A stretch of 64,000 nucleotides of DNA, taken from assembly GCA_008921705.1 (NCBI GenBank), contig VFFE01009084.1, positions 2,629,741 to 2,693,740 on the forward strand, read 5' to 3'. Below, one piece after another: positions 23,269 to 35,200 of this stretch. A program made the translations under genes and the position numbers. Each line of letters opens with the position of its first letter. Positions within the stretch are counted from its first letter, which is position 1. This stretch comes from Burhinus oedicnemus. Lineage: Eukaryota; Chordata; Aves; Charadriiformes; Burhinidae. The notes below the pieces were generated by a model, which was given only the letters and a program-made list of their open reading frames with translations, ran no database searches and was not told the DNA's origin.

Positions 23269-26187
23269 GTGAGGGGAGGTCCCGGCCCGGTGCGGGAGAA
23301 GGTGCCCGGCCGTTGCTGTGGGTATCCGCCGAGCTAGGACCGCGGCTGGCGGCTCTCTACCCGCGCCCGCTCCGGGGGCGGTCGTGTCCCCCCCCCTCCC
23401 GGCCTTTCTGCCCTTTGCTGGGCTCTGAGGGGCTCCTGCCGGCGTGGCGGGGCGGGGGAGGCCCGTTGGGCTCGTCAGCTCGGAGGGGCGGGAGCGGTGG
23501 TGCCGGCGGGGCTGAGGCAGGACGGGCGGGCGCCGCGCCGGGGCTCTCCTCAGAGTTTCCCGGCCGCTACCTGCCGGTTCGACTGGGCTTCAGGTGGAGA
23601 GGCTGTGGCAGTCCCTGCCCTGCGGCCGGTGGCCGGCAGACGCCCCTTCGCCCCCCTCGTGTCGGCTCTCCGGAGGCTTTTAATCACGGTGCGTCCTTCG
23701 ACTGCCTCATGGTCCAGGAGTGAAAGGCTACCGGTCTGTTTGAATTCGGCAGGGATACGAAACTCGCTCTTCTAGCAAAACATGAGGAGAAAAAGTTTGG
23801 CATGAGCTACCTGTTCTATGTTTTGTTAGTTATTTAGTCATAGTTGCTTGAGGGAACAATGGAAAGTAGCCTCTTGAGGGGACTTGATCAGGTTGTTGCT
23901 GACCCAGCTTTCCTACAGGGGAACGCAGCAGCTTTTAAAGTGTAACGTTTGTCATGAAAAGGCACTTCCATATTTCAGACAGACTAGAAATACAGTTGTG
24001 CTCATTCATGTGCCGTGCTGTTTAAGACGTTTAAAGGTTGTAGCATGTTGAAAGACTCATTTGCCCTTACCCAAGCACTTACTGAATTTTGGAAAAGAAC
24101 TGTACAGAGCTACTCAGCTCTATTTCCTTATGTTACTTCTTATTTAACCTTAATCATTGTAGTGTCCAGGAATGTTAGGTGATGTGACTGGCATCTGTCA
24201 GATCTGTCTTATCTTTTGACTGAGAGTCATCCATGCTGTTTGTGGTGTGTGATTTTTGTTTGTTGGGTTTTTTTTTTCCACTTTTGGTTGTTTTTTTGTT
24301 TGGTTGTTTTTGTTTTTTTTTTTAGTGGGCTGCTAGTAGATGTGGGAAAGGCTGTTGTTGAAGAAAGGTGTCTTGCATTAGAGATAGAAAATAGTGGGGT
24401 TTGTGATGGTTCTTAGTTGTCACTTATATGAGCCCTTCCTATTGATGATCCTGAAACTAAATTTAAAGACTGTGAGCTTGAATTTGTATGGTGTCTTACA
24501 AGAAACTAAACACAGAATCAAAAGCAGATTTTATGTGCTTACAGTTATGTTACACTGCTACTGGAAAGAGAAAACCTCAATATTCTTTATTATTGTCTTC
24601 ACAGCCAATAGTTATTCTACAAACTACAGCATCGCCTGTTTGGACAACTATAATCGAATATAAAGACATTGTCGTTTGGTGAAAGAAAGTCTCCCCAAAG
24701 CATAGATTGGAGAAAGTTTCTCGTTATTTCTGTTCTCTGTGAAACTATGATGTCAGCAAGGCTGACCATTACTATTCTTTTGCGTATGCCCTTCCAGGTA
24801 CAGCTTAAAGTGTATTTTAAATCATCTAGCACAAATGATCTCTTGTATCATTCAGTTGATCATTGTTGTAAAGAACAAAAGTAAATTGTGGTCAACAGCC
24901 TGGTCCAGACAGATTAGAATGAATGTCTGTCTATCACCCATTCCTACCAACTTCCCGTATGCCTGAAATTTAGAATACATGTTTTAGCTGGGTGAGCTTG
25001 GGGTTGGTATTCGGTTCATGTCCTTGCACTGCTGCTGCTTGTGTGGATCTGTACCTGTGCTAGTGTTAAATTAGCCAGCTCGGGTGCTAATGTTAGTGTA
25101 GCTATGGTAACACTGCGTGCACAGGAGCTGCAGTCCCCAACTGGAATCACAGATTAATATTAAGGCAGCTATCCTATGCAGACCACTGCATTTCCTCAGC
25201 TGCACCATTGCCAGCATCTGCATCTGCTAGTTTAAAACGAGTTAGTACATCTACATGAGTTGTAGCCACAGCTGCAGTGTGAGCGGATACTGATTTTGTT
25301 CAAGAATAGAAGGTTCTAACATGGTGAAGTTGTTCTAACAGCTGCTAGATTGATTGCAGTGTAGCATATCTGAAGAAAGAAGGGAAGATACCTTCTGTGA
25401 ACAAAGTTGTAGCTTGGGTCAAGAAGTTTGTGGGTTTGAAGCTTCTTAGGAGTTAAATGTATAGTATTTCATGACTTCTGTTTGTCTTGAAAGGCTTCAG
25501 TGGAGAAACATTCATGGATCTAAATCCACCTTACTAGTTACTTGTAAGAATCTGACTCCATATGCAGACTTCTCATTGAGATTGTAAACTTATTATAGGA
25601 AAATAATTATTTTATAAAGATAAAATCATATTGGCCATTCTTTATGAATATTCTAAGCATTTAAAGGAAGAACTGAGTAGTTTCTGCAGTTTTACGTGAG
25701 AATTTATTCACTGAACTCTGCAAATATTGAACGATTTTTATTTGTTGTGTTTCCCCTGAAAGGGTTCTCTAGCCTGTGAAATTATTGCCTTATCTATAGG
25801 ATTTAACTGTAACACATTCATATAAAATGTTTTGGAGGAAGAAAACCCTCTTGTGATAATTGAAGTTGTCTTCAATAACTGTAGTGTACATGTTTGGAAG
25901 GACATCCATGTATTTCCCCTGAAATTTCAGTGCAAGTTTTTGTCTTACATTTATCTGACAATTTGTATTTCACTGTAACATTAATACAAGTGCTGTAAAA
26001 TTTATTTTGAATAAAGTGACGTCTGCTACTGCTGCTCTTTAGTTTCAATGCAACTGCACTTTTCCTGCAATGTAAATGAAGATTCTTTCCTTGAAAGGGG
26101 AGCGGTATATGTTTTGGTTTAAATAGGTCTTGTAAGGCAAAGTTGTTTCAAAGTTGACACTGATTTCTGGTTTGTTTGTTTTTTCAG
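23269..26187 (+). other. TTC27: TTC27 intron 1
   Basis: This is a 2.9 kb phase-1 intron. The first 450 bases belong to the CpG island; the rest is AT-rich. It holds a G/T-rich low-complexity tract (24,266-24,325) and a weakly repetitive segment at 24,990-25,300. Open frames in the first part reflect GC bias. The acceptor is TTTGTTTTTTCAG with a good polypyrimidine tract. Confidence 0.85.
24266..24325. repeat. T/G-rich low-complexity tract
   Basis: Runs of T are separated by GG or G. It is the complementary composition of the A/C-rich tracts elsewhere in the window. Confidence 0.7.
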
Positions 26188-26365
26188 AAAGTGGATCGTT
26201 ATTGCAGTTGATTTTGGATGGGAAATACGAGGCAATATTTTCAAATTCAGCCATCCAGAATGTTTTCAGCGCATCTTCTGTGACGGAGGAGAACATTGAT
26301 GATTACTTGGAGAAACAGATTCTAGCATACCTGGACTGTTCTGCAGAGGTTGATAACGTGGAAAG
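26188..26365 (+). CDS. TTC27: TTC27 exon 2, residues 30-88
   Basis: The exon joins to exon 1 through a split Glu codon (G|AA) and reads ESGSLLQLILDGKYEAIFSN. Next come VTEENIDDYLEKQ and DCSAEVDNVER. The human protein has the same ESGS..LQL.L.G.YEAIF.NS, then I.. YLEKQV, at this position. The acceptor is TTTTTTCAG|AAAGTGG and the donor GAAAG|GTGGAA, phase 2. The 178-base exon belongs to the helical N-terminal region that precedes the canonical TPR array. No membrane segment or signal peptide is visible. A stop soon after the donor (26,388-26,390) shows that read-through would truncate the protein. Confidence 0.95.
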
Positions 26366-27023
26366 GTGGAATTATTATTTATTATATTGAAGATTAATAG
26401 AGGCCATGTTTGATTTTTACAAAAGGCATTTTTTAAATTTTATAATATGTGACATAGAGCCTCCAAAATTCTTGTTCTGACAGAAAAACAGAAAACAAAT
26501 TTCTTGGTTGTTCCCCTCACTCCCTTGGAGAATCTATTCATTATCATTGTTTCTTTCACTGGATAGTATTGTGATACAAGGGTTTGTTGAAAACACTAGC
26601 TTTATTTCCAGTGATTGTGTCTGAAGTTGCTGGTATAAAGAAGCCAACAAATGTAAATTCATGTTGCCATGTATCATCAAACAATTTATTAACTGTTTTC
26701 TCTCTGAAGCGTTATATTACATTTATGTGACTACTTGAAGTACAATGTAATGTTACTGTCCAAGCAATGCCTGTATTTGTAAGTTTGATTCATAATAAGG
26801 TTGCTCTACTCTTCTTAATGTAAAATGAGTAAGGTATTACTCATGGATGCTGTTCATCTATTAATTATTTTCTTCACAAGACTTTCTCTGATAGATTCTC
26901 CGTAATTGTACTGCATATGCTAATTCTGGCTGTTAATGAGTCTGACTTTAGCGTTTACAGTTTGCTATGTAAATAATGAGCAGACTGAAATCTGTTACAC
27001 TAGGGATAGTAGAAGCAGAAAAC

Positions 27024-27056
27024 TGTATATATATGTGTGTGTGTATGTGTGTGTGT
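27024..27056. repeat. (TG)n/(TA)n dinucleotide microsatellite
   Basis: Alternating TA passes into TG with one interruption, about 33 bases in all. It is a likely polymorphic marker. Confidence 0.85.
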
Positions 27057-30000
27057 TTATATTTGTTTATTTTAAAAGGTGAGGGTGGGAAAAAGCTTTG
27101 CTGAAAGAAAAGCAAAAGGTTAGAGAAGATAAAGGTGAAAAGAAAGTAAGAGGAAGGTGATATATTGCCAATAAGTGTGGCTGAGTACTAATGCCTGTGT
27201 TTTGGTATGACAGACATAAAAACAGGAGGTTTTGCTATAATATCAGAGAGAAACAAATAGTTGGCACTTCTAAAACATTGACCTGAGATTTTTTAGTGAT
27301 CATAGTGTGTCAAAAGCTTATCTTCTAGTGTGAGACACAATATGATATGCTCCTGTTTTCTGAGTTGGAATGTTCAGAGGTTGTTTCCGTGCATTTTGCC
27401 TTTAGGTGGTTTTTTTCTTTTTTTTTTTTTCTTTCTTACTTTGTGCTCTTGGTGTTAAATATTAGCTGGAGTTTAGGTGGTAACATAGTCCAGAGAAATT
27501 TTTCAATATGGCTATATTCAGTCATCTTGCAATAGTTTATTCTGAATAATGCAGCAAGGAAAGAAAGATTGGTCAGGGCTTGAAACAGACCCAATCCTAA
27601 TCGTCATCATTGCTTGACATATGTGTTGCTGCTTGAAATATGTGTTTCTGCCTTTATGAACCATTCAGCTTCTTAAAAATAATCATAATCTCTATCATGC
27701 ATTCGGTAATACTTTATACATATCCTGTCATGGTGATGTGTCATCTTCTCCTGCTCCCCTTGTGAGCTTTTATTGGCCTGTATGCCGTTTACAGGACTCT
27801 ACTGCTGCTGTCCTACTGCAGACAGCAAAGCAATTTGTTTGACGGGTACTCATACTCCAGCTCTTTGTCTTTGAGGGTTTTTTTGTTCCCTCTGCAACTC
27901 TAGGCAGCATTAGAAGCCTCCTTGCTAGAAGATATGGATGCAGATCTGCAATATTTAGCCTTTCAGAAGCAGACAGAGGGGTTTTTTGCGCAAAATTACA
28001 GCCTGGAGTTTTATTCAAAGTGAAGGCAGGTAGTCCTCAAAATGTATCAGTGTCTTCCAGAAACATTTTTTGTTTGTAGCAGTCAAGTGAATTTTTCAAG
28101 CTCCATTAGTAGTAATATAAGAAGCTTTGAATTATATTAGTGCTGAAGGAAGTATGTTGTGACTTTCTCTTGATAGAAAAACTTCTACTGAAAAATCATT
28201 TCCTACTTTAGGTAGGCACTGCTTATAGCACTTAAATCTGTACCACCTTTGTTTGTCTCCAGTGACTTTCTAGGTTAAAATGTGTTACATAGTTATTTTT
28301 CCTACCTGAAGGCCCTATGCCCTGTGACTGCCTTATGGAAGGAATTAATTAAACTTTTGCACACTGACCTTCCGTTGCTTATGGTGAAAATGTTTTTGTC
28401 TAATTTTTTTGTGGGTAAGGTGTCATTTTCTTTTTCCACTGACTGATTCAAAGGAAGTGCAGTGAACCTTTAAGTTCTAGCTCAGAAAATTCAGTAAGAC
28501 ACTGGTTTTCTTGTGACTTTTAGTAGATGGGATAAATTCAGATATATGCTTTTTTTCTCTGAACTGAAAGTTGTAATTCTGGAGATTAAAAAACTCAATG
28601 GGACTTGAATTCAATCGGAAACAGAGAGTTGGATAATGTTAATCTTATTCTTTTAACACAATATAAATGCAGCACAAAGTATGGTTTTATAATAGTGTTA
28701 AAAGGACTCTTAAGGAGGTTTTTTTCTGAAGCTAAAACTGAGCAGCTTCAGGGCAAAACAGCTCAAAATTTGGATTTAGATTGTAATTTCTTTGGAGATA
28801 GCCTGTAACTTTTTCTGTTTTCAAATCCATGGTTCTGTAAGGAAAATATTTAACAGTATTTTAAAATTTGCTGCAACTTTTTCTATCATTTTAACTGCTT
28901 CCGTCCTTTCCCTGCCCCAGACATTTTATCACCTTGGCACTTTTACCTTTTATGGCTTAAAAATGAAGTCGCAAAGCATTCCTTACAATAAATATTGAAT
29001 AGGAGATTTTTTATTTTTTTTTTTACTTCCTGCTATTGCTGTTCACTTCAGTGCTTAACTGTTATCTTCTACAGAAGACGTAGCTTCATAGCTGTATTTT
29101 AAATCAGCATATTGTAGAGGATGAAGCAATAGTATATGTGTTAACCGAGTAGAGGGGGTTTCCTGACCTCCATGTGAAGGAGCTGCATTCATTGCCTGAC
29201 ATACAGTTTGATTCTAAAGACTGGAAGGAAATGATGTGCAGGACACAACAAAAAGATAGAATATTTTTTGAGAGCTTGTTTCAAAAGAGCTTGAAGGTCT
29301 TTTATTATGTTTTATTCCAAAACCTAAAGGAACAAGGAAATGAGCACTAACACTTGTTTTTATTGACCGTGTATTTACTACTTTTACCTTATTCAACATA
29401 TAAATGAATACCAAACTTCCCAAAACAAATCCATACAATAAAGCTTGTTATGATTTCCCAGCCTGAACACTGAATGGTATTTCTGGTATTTCTCTTGGAG
29501 CATCTGATGGTTGGAGAACTGGTGTGCTATATGTATTGAAAAACAAAAATGAAGAAACTCTTGCTGTTTCTGAGGCTTGCTTTGATGTATACGAATTGAA
29601 AAAAACCCATTGTTCAGTGTCTAATTTTGCTTTGATTTATCTTCTGTAATTTCTGGCTTCACTAAAAAGAAAAGAAACATTCCCCAACCCTGTAACCTAA
29701 TCACATCTTAAACAGCCTGGCTCTTAAGTATTTTCTCACTCTTACATTTTGTTTGTAAATTCTAGCATTATATGCACATTCATTATTTTTTCAAATACAA
29801 ATCCTCTATTTATTTTGAATTTGAGCAAGATTAGGTATAGCAGTATGAATATTACAGTAGGTGTATATAAACATCTGATTTTACATGATGGATCACAATC
29901 CTACTGGACTTGGTGTAAACAGTGTTTAAAAAAAACAAAGGCAGCAAAACCCCCATTGACATCGAGAAAGGAAGAACAGAATGGATGGATACAGACATAT

Positions 30001-31116
30001 GTCTAAGGAAATCTTAAGAAATAAACTAAACTATGTAGGTCACCATAGTAAGTGGGACACTAGCAGCAATCCCTCTGTTGCTTTTCAGGCAGCACAGAAG
30101 AGCAGTTTTCAGGCAGCCTTTGGGAGGTGAGCATTTGCAGGTCTGCATTGTAAGCGTGAAGGGCAGTCAGGGAGACAGAATGAAATTTTTTCTTGGGAAA
30201 AAAAAAAGGCATAGGCAAGGGACGCTAGCGTTTGCGGGGATTAGAGCCTGGAATTGACTTTCTGATACAGGATGAGTGATAAGGAGACTCGAAGCTGGTC
30301 ATGGATCTGAAAATGAGGAAAAAATTCAATTGGTGATGACAGATTAACCGGTGGAAAGACAGTATCCCAGCCAAAGTAATGGAATTGGTTAACAGTTGTT
30401 CCAGAGGTCTTCTGCATGGATATAACTGTGTCAAGACTATAAGCAAGTTTGCCTGCCAGACAGACAAATGTCAGTAGTGTTAAAATAAATAAATAAAAAA
30501 TTATTAATAGAAATAATAGTGTAAATGATAAAATAATGAAAATGAGTCTTCAAAAGACTGAAGTGCATCTATCAAATCGCAGTGCAGAGATGGTTGATTA
30601 TTCTGTATGTTATCTTTCCTTTCAGAAGTTTTGAAGCATAATTTATCATGGGAGAATAATTAGAAAATGTATGTCTATGTGGTTGTTTTGTGTGTAATGG
30701 TAATAATATAGCGTACAGTAATTGTTAGTGCTTTATGTTCTTGAGTTATTTGGAAGTTTAATGGTAATCTTAGATATGTATTCAAGTAATATTTGCTGGT
30801 AGATAGTTATTGGCTGAATAATGACAGCTAGTAAGTGTTATCTTGTCTTGTTTGACAAGAACTCTTTATACCATTCCTTTTTCTGTAACTCTCCTGAAGG
30901 CTGTGTTCGGTTGTTTGGGTTTTTTTTCAATCAAGCATTCCCCACCCCTGCTTTCTCGTTGTTCTCTCGTTTCTCTTTTGTCACATCCTTGCCCACCAGC
31001 CACTTGTTTGTGTGTGGCTTTTCTGTTTGACTTTGTTATTTTAGGGGTTGTATAACACTTTATCCTTTTGTTTCCAATTGGAGGACTCTTGCATCTTTAA
31101 GTCCCTGTTTTACAGT

Positions 31117-31196
31117 AAAAAAACCCCAAACAAACAAAACAAAAACCAAAAACAAACAAAAAAACCCTAAACACCAAAACAAACAAAAAAACCCCA
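31117..31196. repeat. (CAAA)n / A,C-rich simple repeat
   Basis: About 80 bases consist only of A and C apart from isolated T residues, with CAAA and CAAAA as the commonest words and CCCC clusters. It is the longest of the A/C tracts in the gene. Confidence 0.8.
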
Positions 31197-32155
31197 CAAA
31201 GCACTAGGTTTTTCCAATTCAGTTATGCTCCTTAAGGTTACAATTTTTATACCAAACCAGCTCAATTAAAATATTAACTTTTTTTTACGCAGGAGGCTTG
31301 TTATATATGTGACAGGGCTGTTGTTGGCATATGACTAATTATAACACAGTAAGGTTCTAAGTCATTAAGGAATCATGAAACAAACCAGAAGTTTGTGTAA
31401 ATCTCCTGAAAGTCTGAGGGATTGTGCCCTGCCTTCTGCAGACCACATAGATTATTTTTACTGTCGGTGCATAAAGAAATAATATCATAATGATGTTAGA
31501 TGAACTTAGTCCTGTAAATAAGGAAAATTTTTCCATACTTAGTTTCAGGAATGAAACAAAGTCTCATAATTCCATCTTTAAATAAATGATTATGATTCAA
31601 ATTAAAAAGCATGATTGAATGAGATAATATTTGCTGCCAAAGTATCTGAACCAACTTGGAGGTGATAGTTTTGAACTTTTTTGATGTTCATCTGATTGTT
31701 TTATTGTCAGAGGGAGTGAAAATAAACGGCTAAAAGTAAACATGCTGGTTTGGAACATATGCTAATGCAATATCTTTTCTCTGAAAATGCTAAGGATTAG
31801 ATGTATCATAAGAAAATATAACAACCGTGTCATAGGCAAATATTGCTGTGCTAATCTCCTTCTGATCTCAGATAGTCAGATACGGCTTTAGATTTTGAAA
31901 CATATGAACTAACTCTGCTTCCAAAATGTTTGTCATTAATTGCAACCATTATAAACAAACATATTTTCAAGCCTTTTAGTTCCCCATGTGCATTCTTGAA
32001 TACTACATTCATTGTATTTTCCTAACAAGTGATTTTTTTTTTATTTTTTTTTTTTAAGGCTGAGGGTTTTGAATTAGTACAAGAATTAATCAGATCCTGT
32101 AACCCTAATTAAAAATGTAATATGTTGCTAATTGCTTTTCTTATTTATACTGCAG

Positions 32156-32285
32156 GCAAAGGCTGATGTTTCTACTTGGTGTGGGCAGTTTGCAGCTCTT
32201 CATTCAAAGCAATTGGACTGGGCCTCCTGTTCACTTAAAGCTTCAGGACTTTTTGCCGCCTGCATTGTTACAGAAATTCTGTGAG
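32156..32285 (+). CDS. TTC27: TTC27 exon 3, residues 89-132
   Basis: An Arg codon is split AG|G at the exon 2 junction. The product continues [15 protein letters not shown], then QSNWTGPPV, and ends LLQKFCE. The QSNWTGPPV block is identical to human TTC27 and is the clearest single identifier of the gene in this window. The acceptor is TACTGCAG|GCAAAGG and the donor TGTGAG|GTATAT, phase 0. The length is 130 bases. The reading frame continues beyond the donor to a TGA at 32,412-32,414, which is intronic. Confidence 0.97.
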
Positions 32286-35200
32286 GTATATTTGGATTTT
32301 AATAAGCTGTCCTTTTATTGTCTCTGCTTTTCACAAATAACCATAACACACAGATGTGTCAGAGAAGGCACATCTGTGAGGTGCAGTGCTAGAATGAATT
32401 GCCTTGATTGTTGATCCTACTGACTGCTATTGCAAGCATCTTCAGCTATATCAGTTTTATAAGCAGTGTCCTAAAAGTAGTTAGTCTGTTTCTCTACTTA
32501 CGAGATTTCCTGCTGGAAGTGTTCATTTTGGATGGGGAAGGTATGTTTATTATATGGGAGCATTTACTCAAAGGGCATTTATAGTCAATAAACTTTTTAT
32601 TTGTTTATTTTGGAATGTGTTCTTAGCTGGATCAAAGAAAGATATTTATAAATGGCTTAGAAATTTTCCCTCCTTAGGGTGAGGTAGAAGCTGCATATCT
32701 TGCAAATAGCAGAATATCTGACAGATACTGAGAGAACAGAAGATTTAGATGCTCAGTATCCTGTTAGGCTCATGGATGATGCCAAGTGAATTGTAGTAGC
32801 ATTAATACAAAAATGCTAACTCAAATAGAGCTTTTGGAAGAGGAAGGGAATGTAGGAGATGAAACTAAGGACTGTCAGTTTTATTTGCTTTGGCATCCTT
32901 TAATGTATGTAACTAATCAACATCATAATTTCCTCTTAGTGAGCTGCATATATTGTTTCTCATAGCAGTACCACAGTCTGTCTCGTGACTCCTGCACCAG
33001 TGGTTCAGCACAGTTTCTTGAGCATTGATTTTTCTTTGGAATTAAAGCTATGGTAAAACAGTGATTACTGCAGTGTGTCAGGGAAGAACATATCAGTAGT
33101 CTCTGCTAATGCTATGAGTTAGCAGAAATTTTAAAGTATGCTACTTCTGAGGGGAAAATGAATTCATATTTGCCTTTATAATAAAAAAATAAGAAATACA
33201 AGCTAATTTCTTCCATTCCCCTTATAATTTGTTTATAATCTTTAAGATTATAGTACTAAAATATTCTTGTAATCTGTGGGTTCTGTTTACTGAAGAACTC
33301 TAATATTCTGTCAGTGTATATACGCAGGCTGCAGTCTAACACAGAGGCTGCAGCCCAAGATGATGGTCATAGAACTGCTGTCATTGATAGAGTTCAAGGC
33401 CTGTAAAACACAACGTTCATAATTTCTATTAAGCATCCCATTTATTGCCTGTCTTAATGGAAGAATGAGATACTAATTGCCTGTTGAATAAGGAGTACGT
33501 GTCTCCTGTTTAGTTTCTGTTACATTTCTGCTGTGACTGTGAATGCAATGCATTGAAAGATGTTTGCTTACACAGAGGTGATATTCCAGAAACTAGATTG
33601 GCAAGAGATTATAAAGGAAAACAGACTTGATCATACTTGATTTCCAATGAGTACTGCATCAGACTTTGATACGGCTGCAAGGTGTAGCTATTTATGCATT
33701 CAGGCAGAAGAAGTTTACCTTTATTTATATTACTGCTATCTATACTATCTTCTTCTGAAACATTAGTGGGTTTCTTTCCAAGAGCACTAAACATTTATGT
33801 GCTAAAATAATATCCAGTTCTCTTCTTTATTAAACGTCTTAATTCAAAAGCTTTTGTATGTTTTGAGTTATCTTTATGTACTTGCTTTTCTTTCCAAGGA
33901 TTCTTAGTATATAAACACTCTGTAAAAATGAACATCTCGATAAATGAACATCTCTTTTTGTACTTCCATTAATCCAGCTTTCCTCTCTTGCATACACAGA
34001 TATTCAGAAAAAGTGGGTTAAAAGTATACCTCTAACTTTCTTCATCTGTTGTAATCTTCCATATCCTGTCATCAAGACTGGTACAATCCCTTTTTAAACA
34101 GACCTTCAATTTTTCAGGTTTTCAGACTAAAATGATCTTTTCCCATGTCAAGGTTAAAAAATTATGTCTTCGTGTTTCTTTTAGCCTGCTCTAAGTAATA
34201 TGACTGACTTTAAGCCTTACAATGTCTCATTTATTTTAGGAATATTTTCAAAACTGTTATTCTTATTTTCAGAACACTTTATTAGATTAGTCTTAACTTC
34301 ATGTTTTCAGGCTATGTAACTGCTGCCATTTCTATCCTTTGAAAGTTTCACCTCTGGGTCAGCGGCATAGTTTCATTTCTGCTCCCAGATAACTTTTGAA
34401 TGCATCATTAATTTCTTATGAGTGCATTAAGACTGCATGAGACTATAGTTAATTTCAGTGAAGAACAAATAAAATAGCCTCTTTTAGATGAGTTGCTGGT
34501 AGGGGCCTCTTGGATGTTGTCCATGAACAATATTCATGAGTATGTGTACATTGTTTCCCATCCCCCAGACTGATTCCAGCCTTCTCTGTAAATTACGGTT
34601 ACATTCATGTACTCTATTAGGATTTCTTTTTATGTCCTGCAGAACTGGCTTGTGCTTTTCTCTTTTGAATCTACACATAAAAGTAGTTCAGTAATTTCTA
34701 AACAGAAAACCAGCTAGTCATTTAGTTATTAGGTGTCTTTCAGTTTTCTAAAATAACTTCAAGACTTTACCACACCAGTTAATAGTCTGACTGATACTAC
34801 CTTGAGTTTTTTAATAAGTGGATTGTGTTCAAAGAAGATTTAAAGAGTACTGGATTTCAGGTAAAATGAATTAGCAGTTCTGGCTTTGAACTTACTGGAA
34901 TTAGACTAAGACATTTTTAATGAGCTAAGTGCTTATAAGAAGTGCTATAAGTAATGGGCTCCTTGTGTCTTAAAGAACTGTCACTGTCTCTTTGCTTGTA
35001 AGGGGATAAAAGGTACAGAGCTGTTGAAGTAGGAGCATATTTATTCTGCCTTGAGTTTCAGAGTTTCTGCGTATTAGCTCATACAATTGAGTTTAGTATT
35101 TTCAGTAGATGAATTGGACAAAACTGTAGTAGGACTAGTTAAGATCACCAATGACCATAAGAATGTTGTAAGGACAAGCTGCTTTAATTGTTTGTTGTCT

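Larger units (their letters stand above)
22590..23720. promoter_or_regulatory. TTC27: CpG island containing the TTC27 promoter, 5' leader, exon 1 and start of intron 1
   Basis: Composition changes abruptly here from AT-rich to strongly GC-rich with abundant CpG, and reverts at about 23,720. The island brackets TTC27 exon 1 (start codon at 23,181), as expected for a housekeeping gene. Visible sites include tandem GC boxes (GGGGGCGGGCGGGCGG, 22,952-22,967), an NRF1-like word CGCGCCTGCGCG (about 22,996-23,007) and a YY1-like ATGGCGGC (23,044-23,051). There is no convincing TATA box near the expected start. Open frames through the island on both strands reflect GC bias, not genes. A divergent minus-strand non-coding transcript is possible but unsupported here. 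Confidence 0.85.
26366..32155 (+). other. TTC27: TTC27 intron 2
   Basis: This is a 5.8 kb phase-2 intron. Visible content is a TG/TA dinucleotide repeat (27,024-27,056), a T tract (27,415-27,431), an A/C-rich tract (31,117-31,196) and a T-rich block (32,032-32,056) about 100 bases before the acceptor. No interspersed repeat was recognised. Open frames here are short and lack domains. Confidence 0.85.

Noticed and set aside
23181..23723. 180-codon open frame continuing from TTC27 exon 1
   Set aside because: It is real coding sequence only to 23,268. A consensus donor follows and the family sequence resumes in exon 2. The remainder is GC-biased intron with a compositional Pro/Gly/Arg-rich translation.
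32350..32377. 9-bp perfect hairpin near the start of intron 3
   Set aside because: The stem is too short to stand out from chance in 64 kb. It is mentioned under intron 3 only.
32286..32414. Extension of TTC27 exon 3 open frame
   Set aside because: It lies beyond the GAG|GTATAT donor. The sequence after it does not match the family, while exon 4 does.
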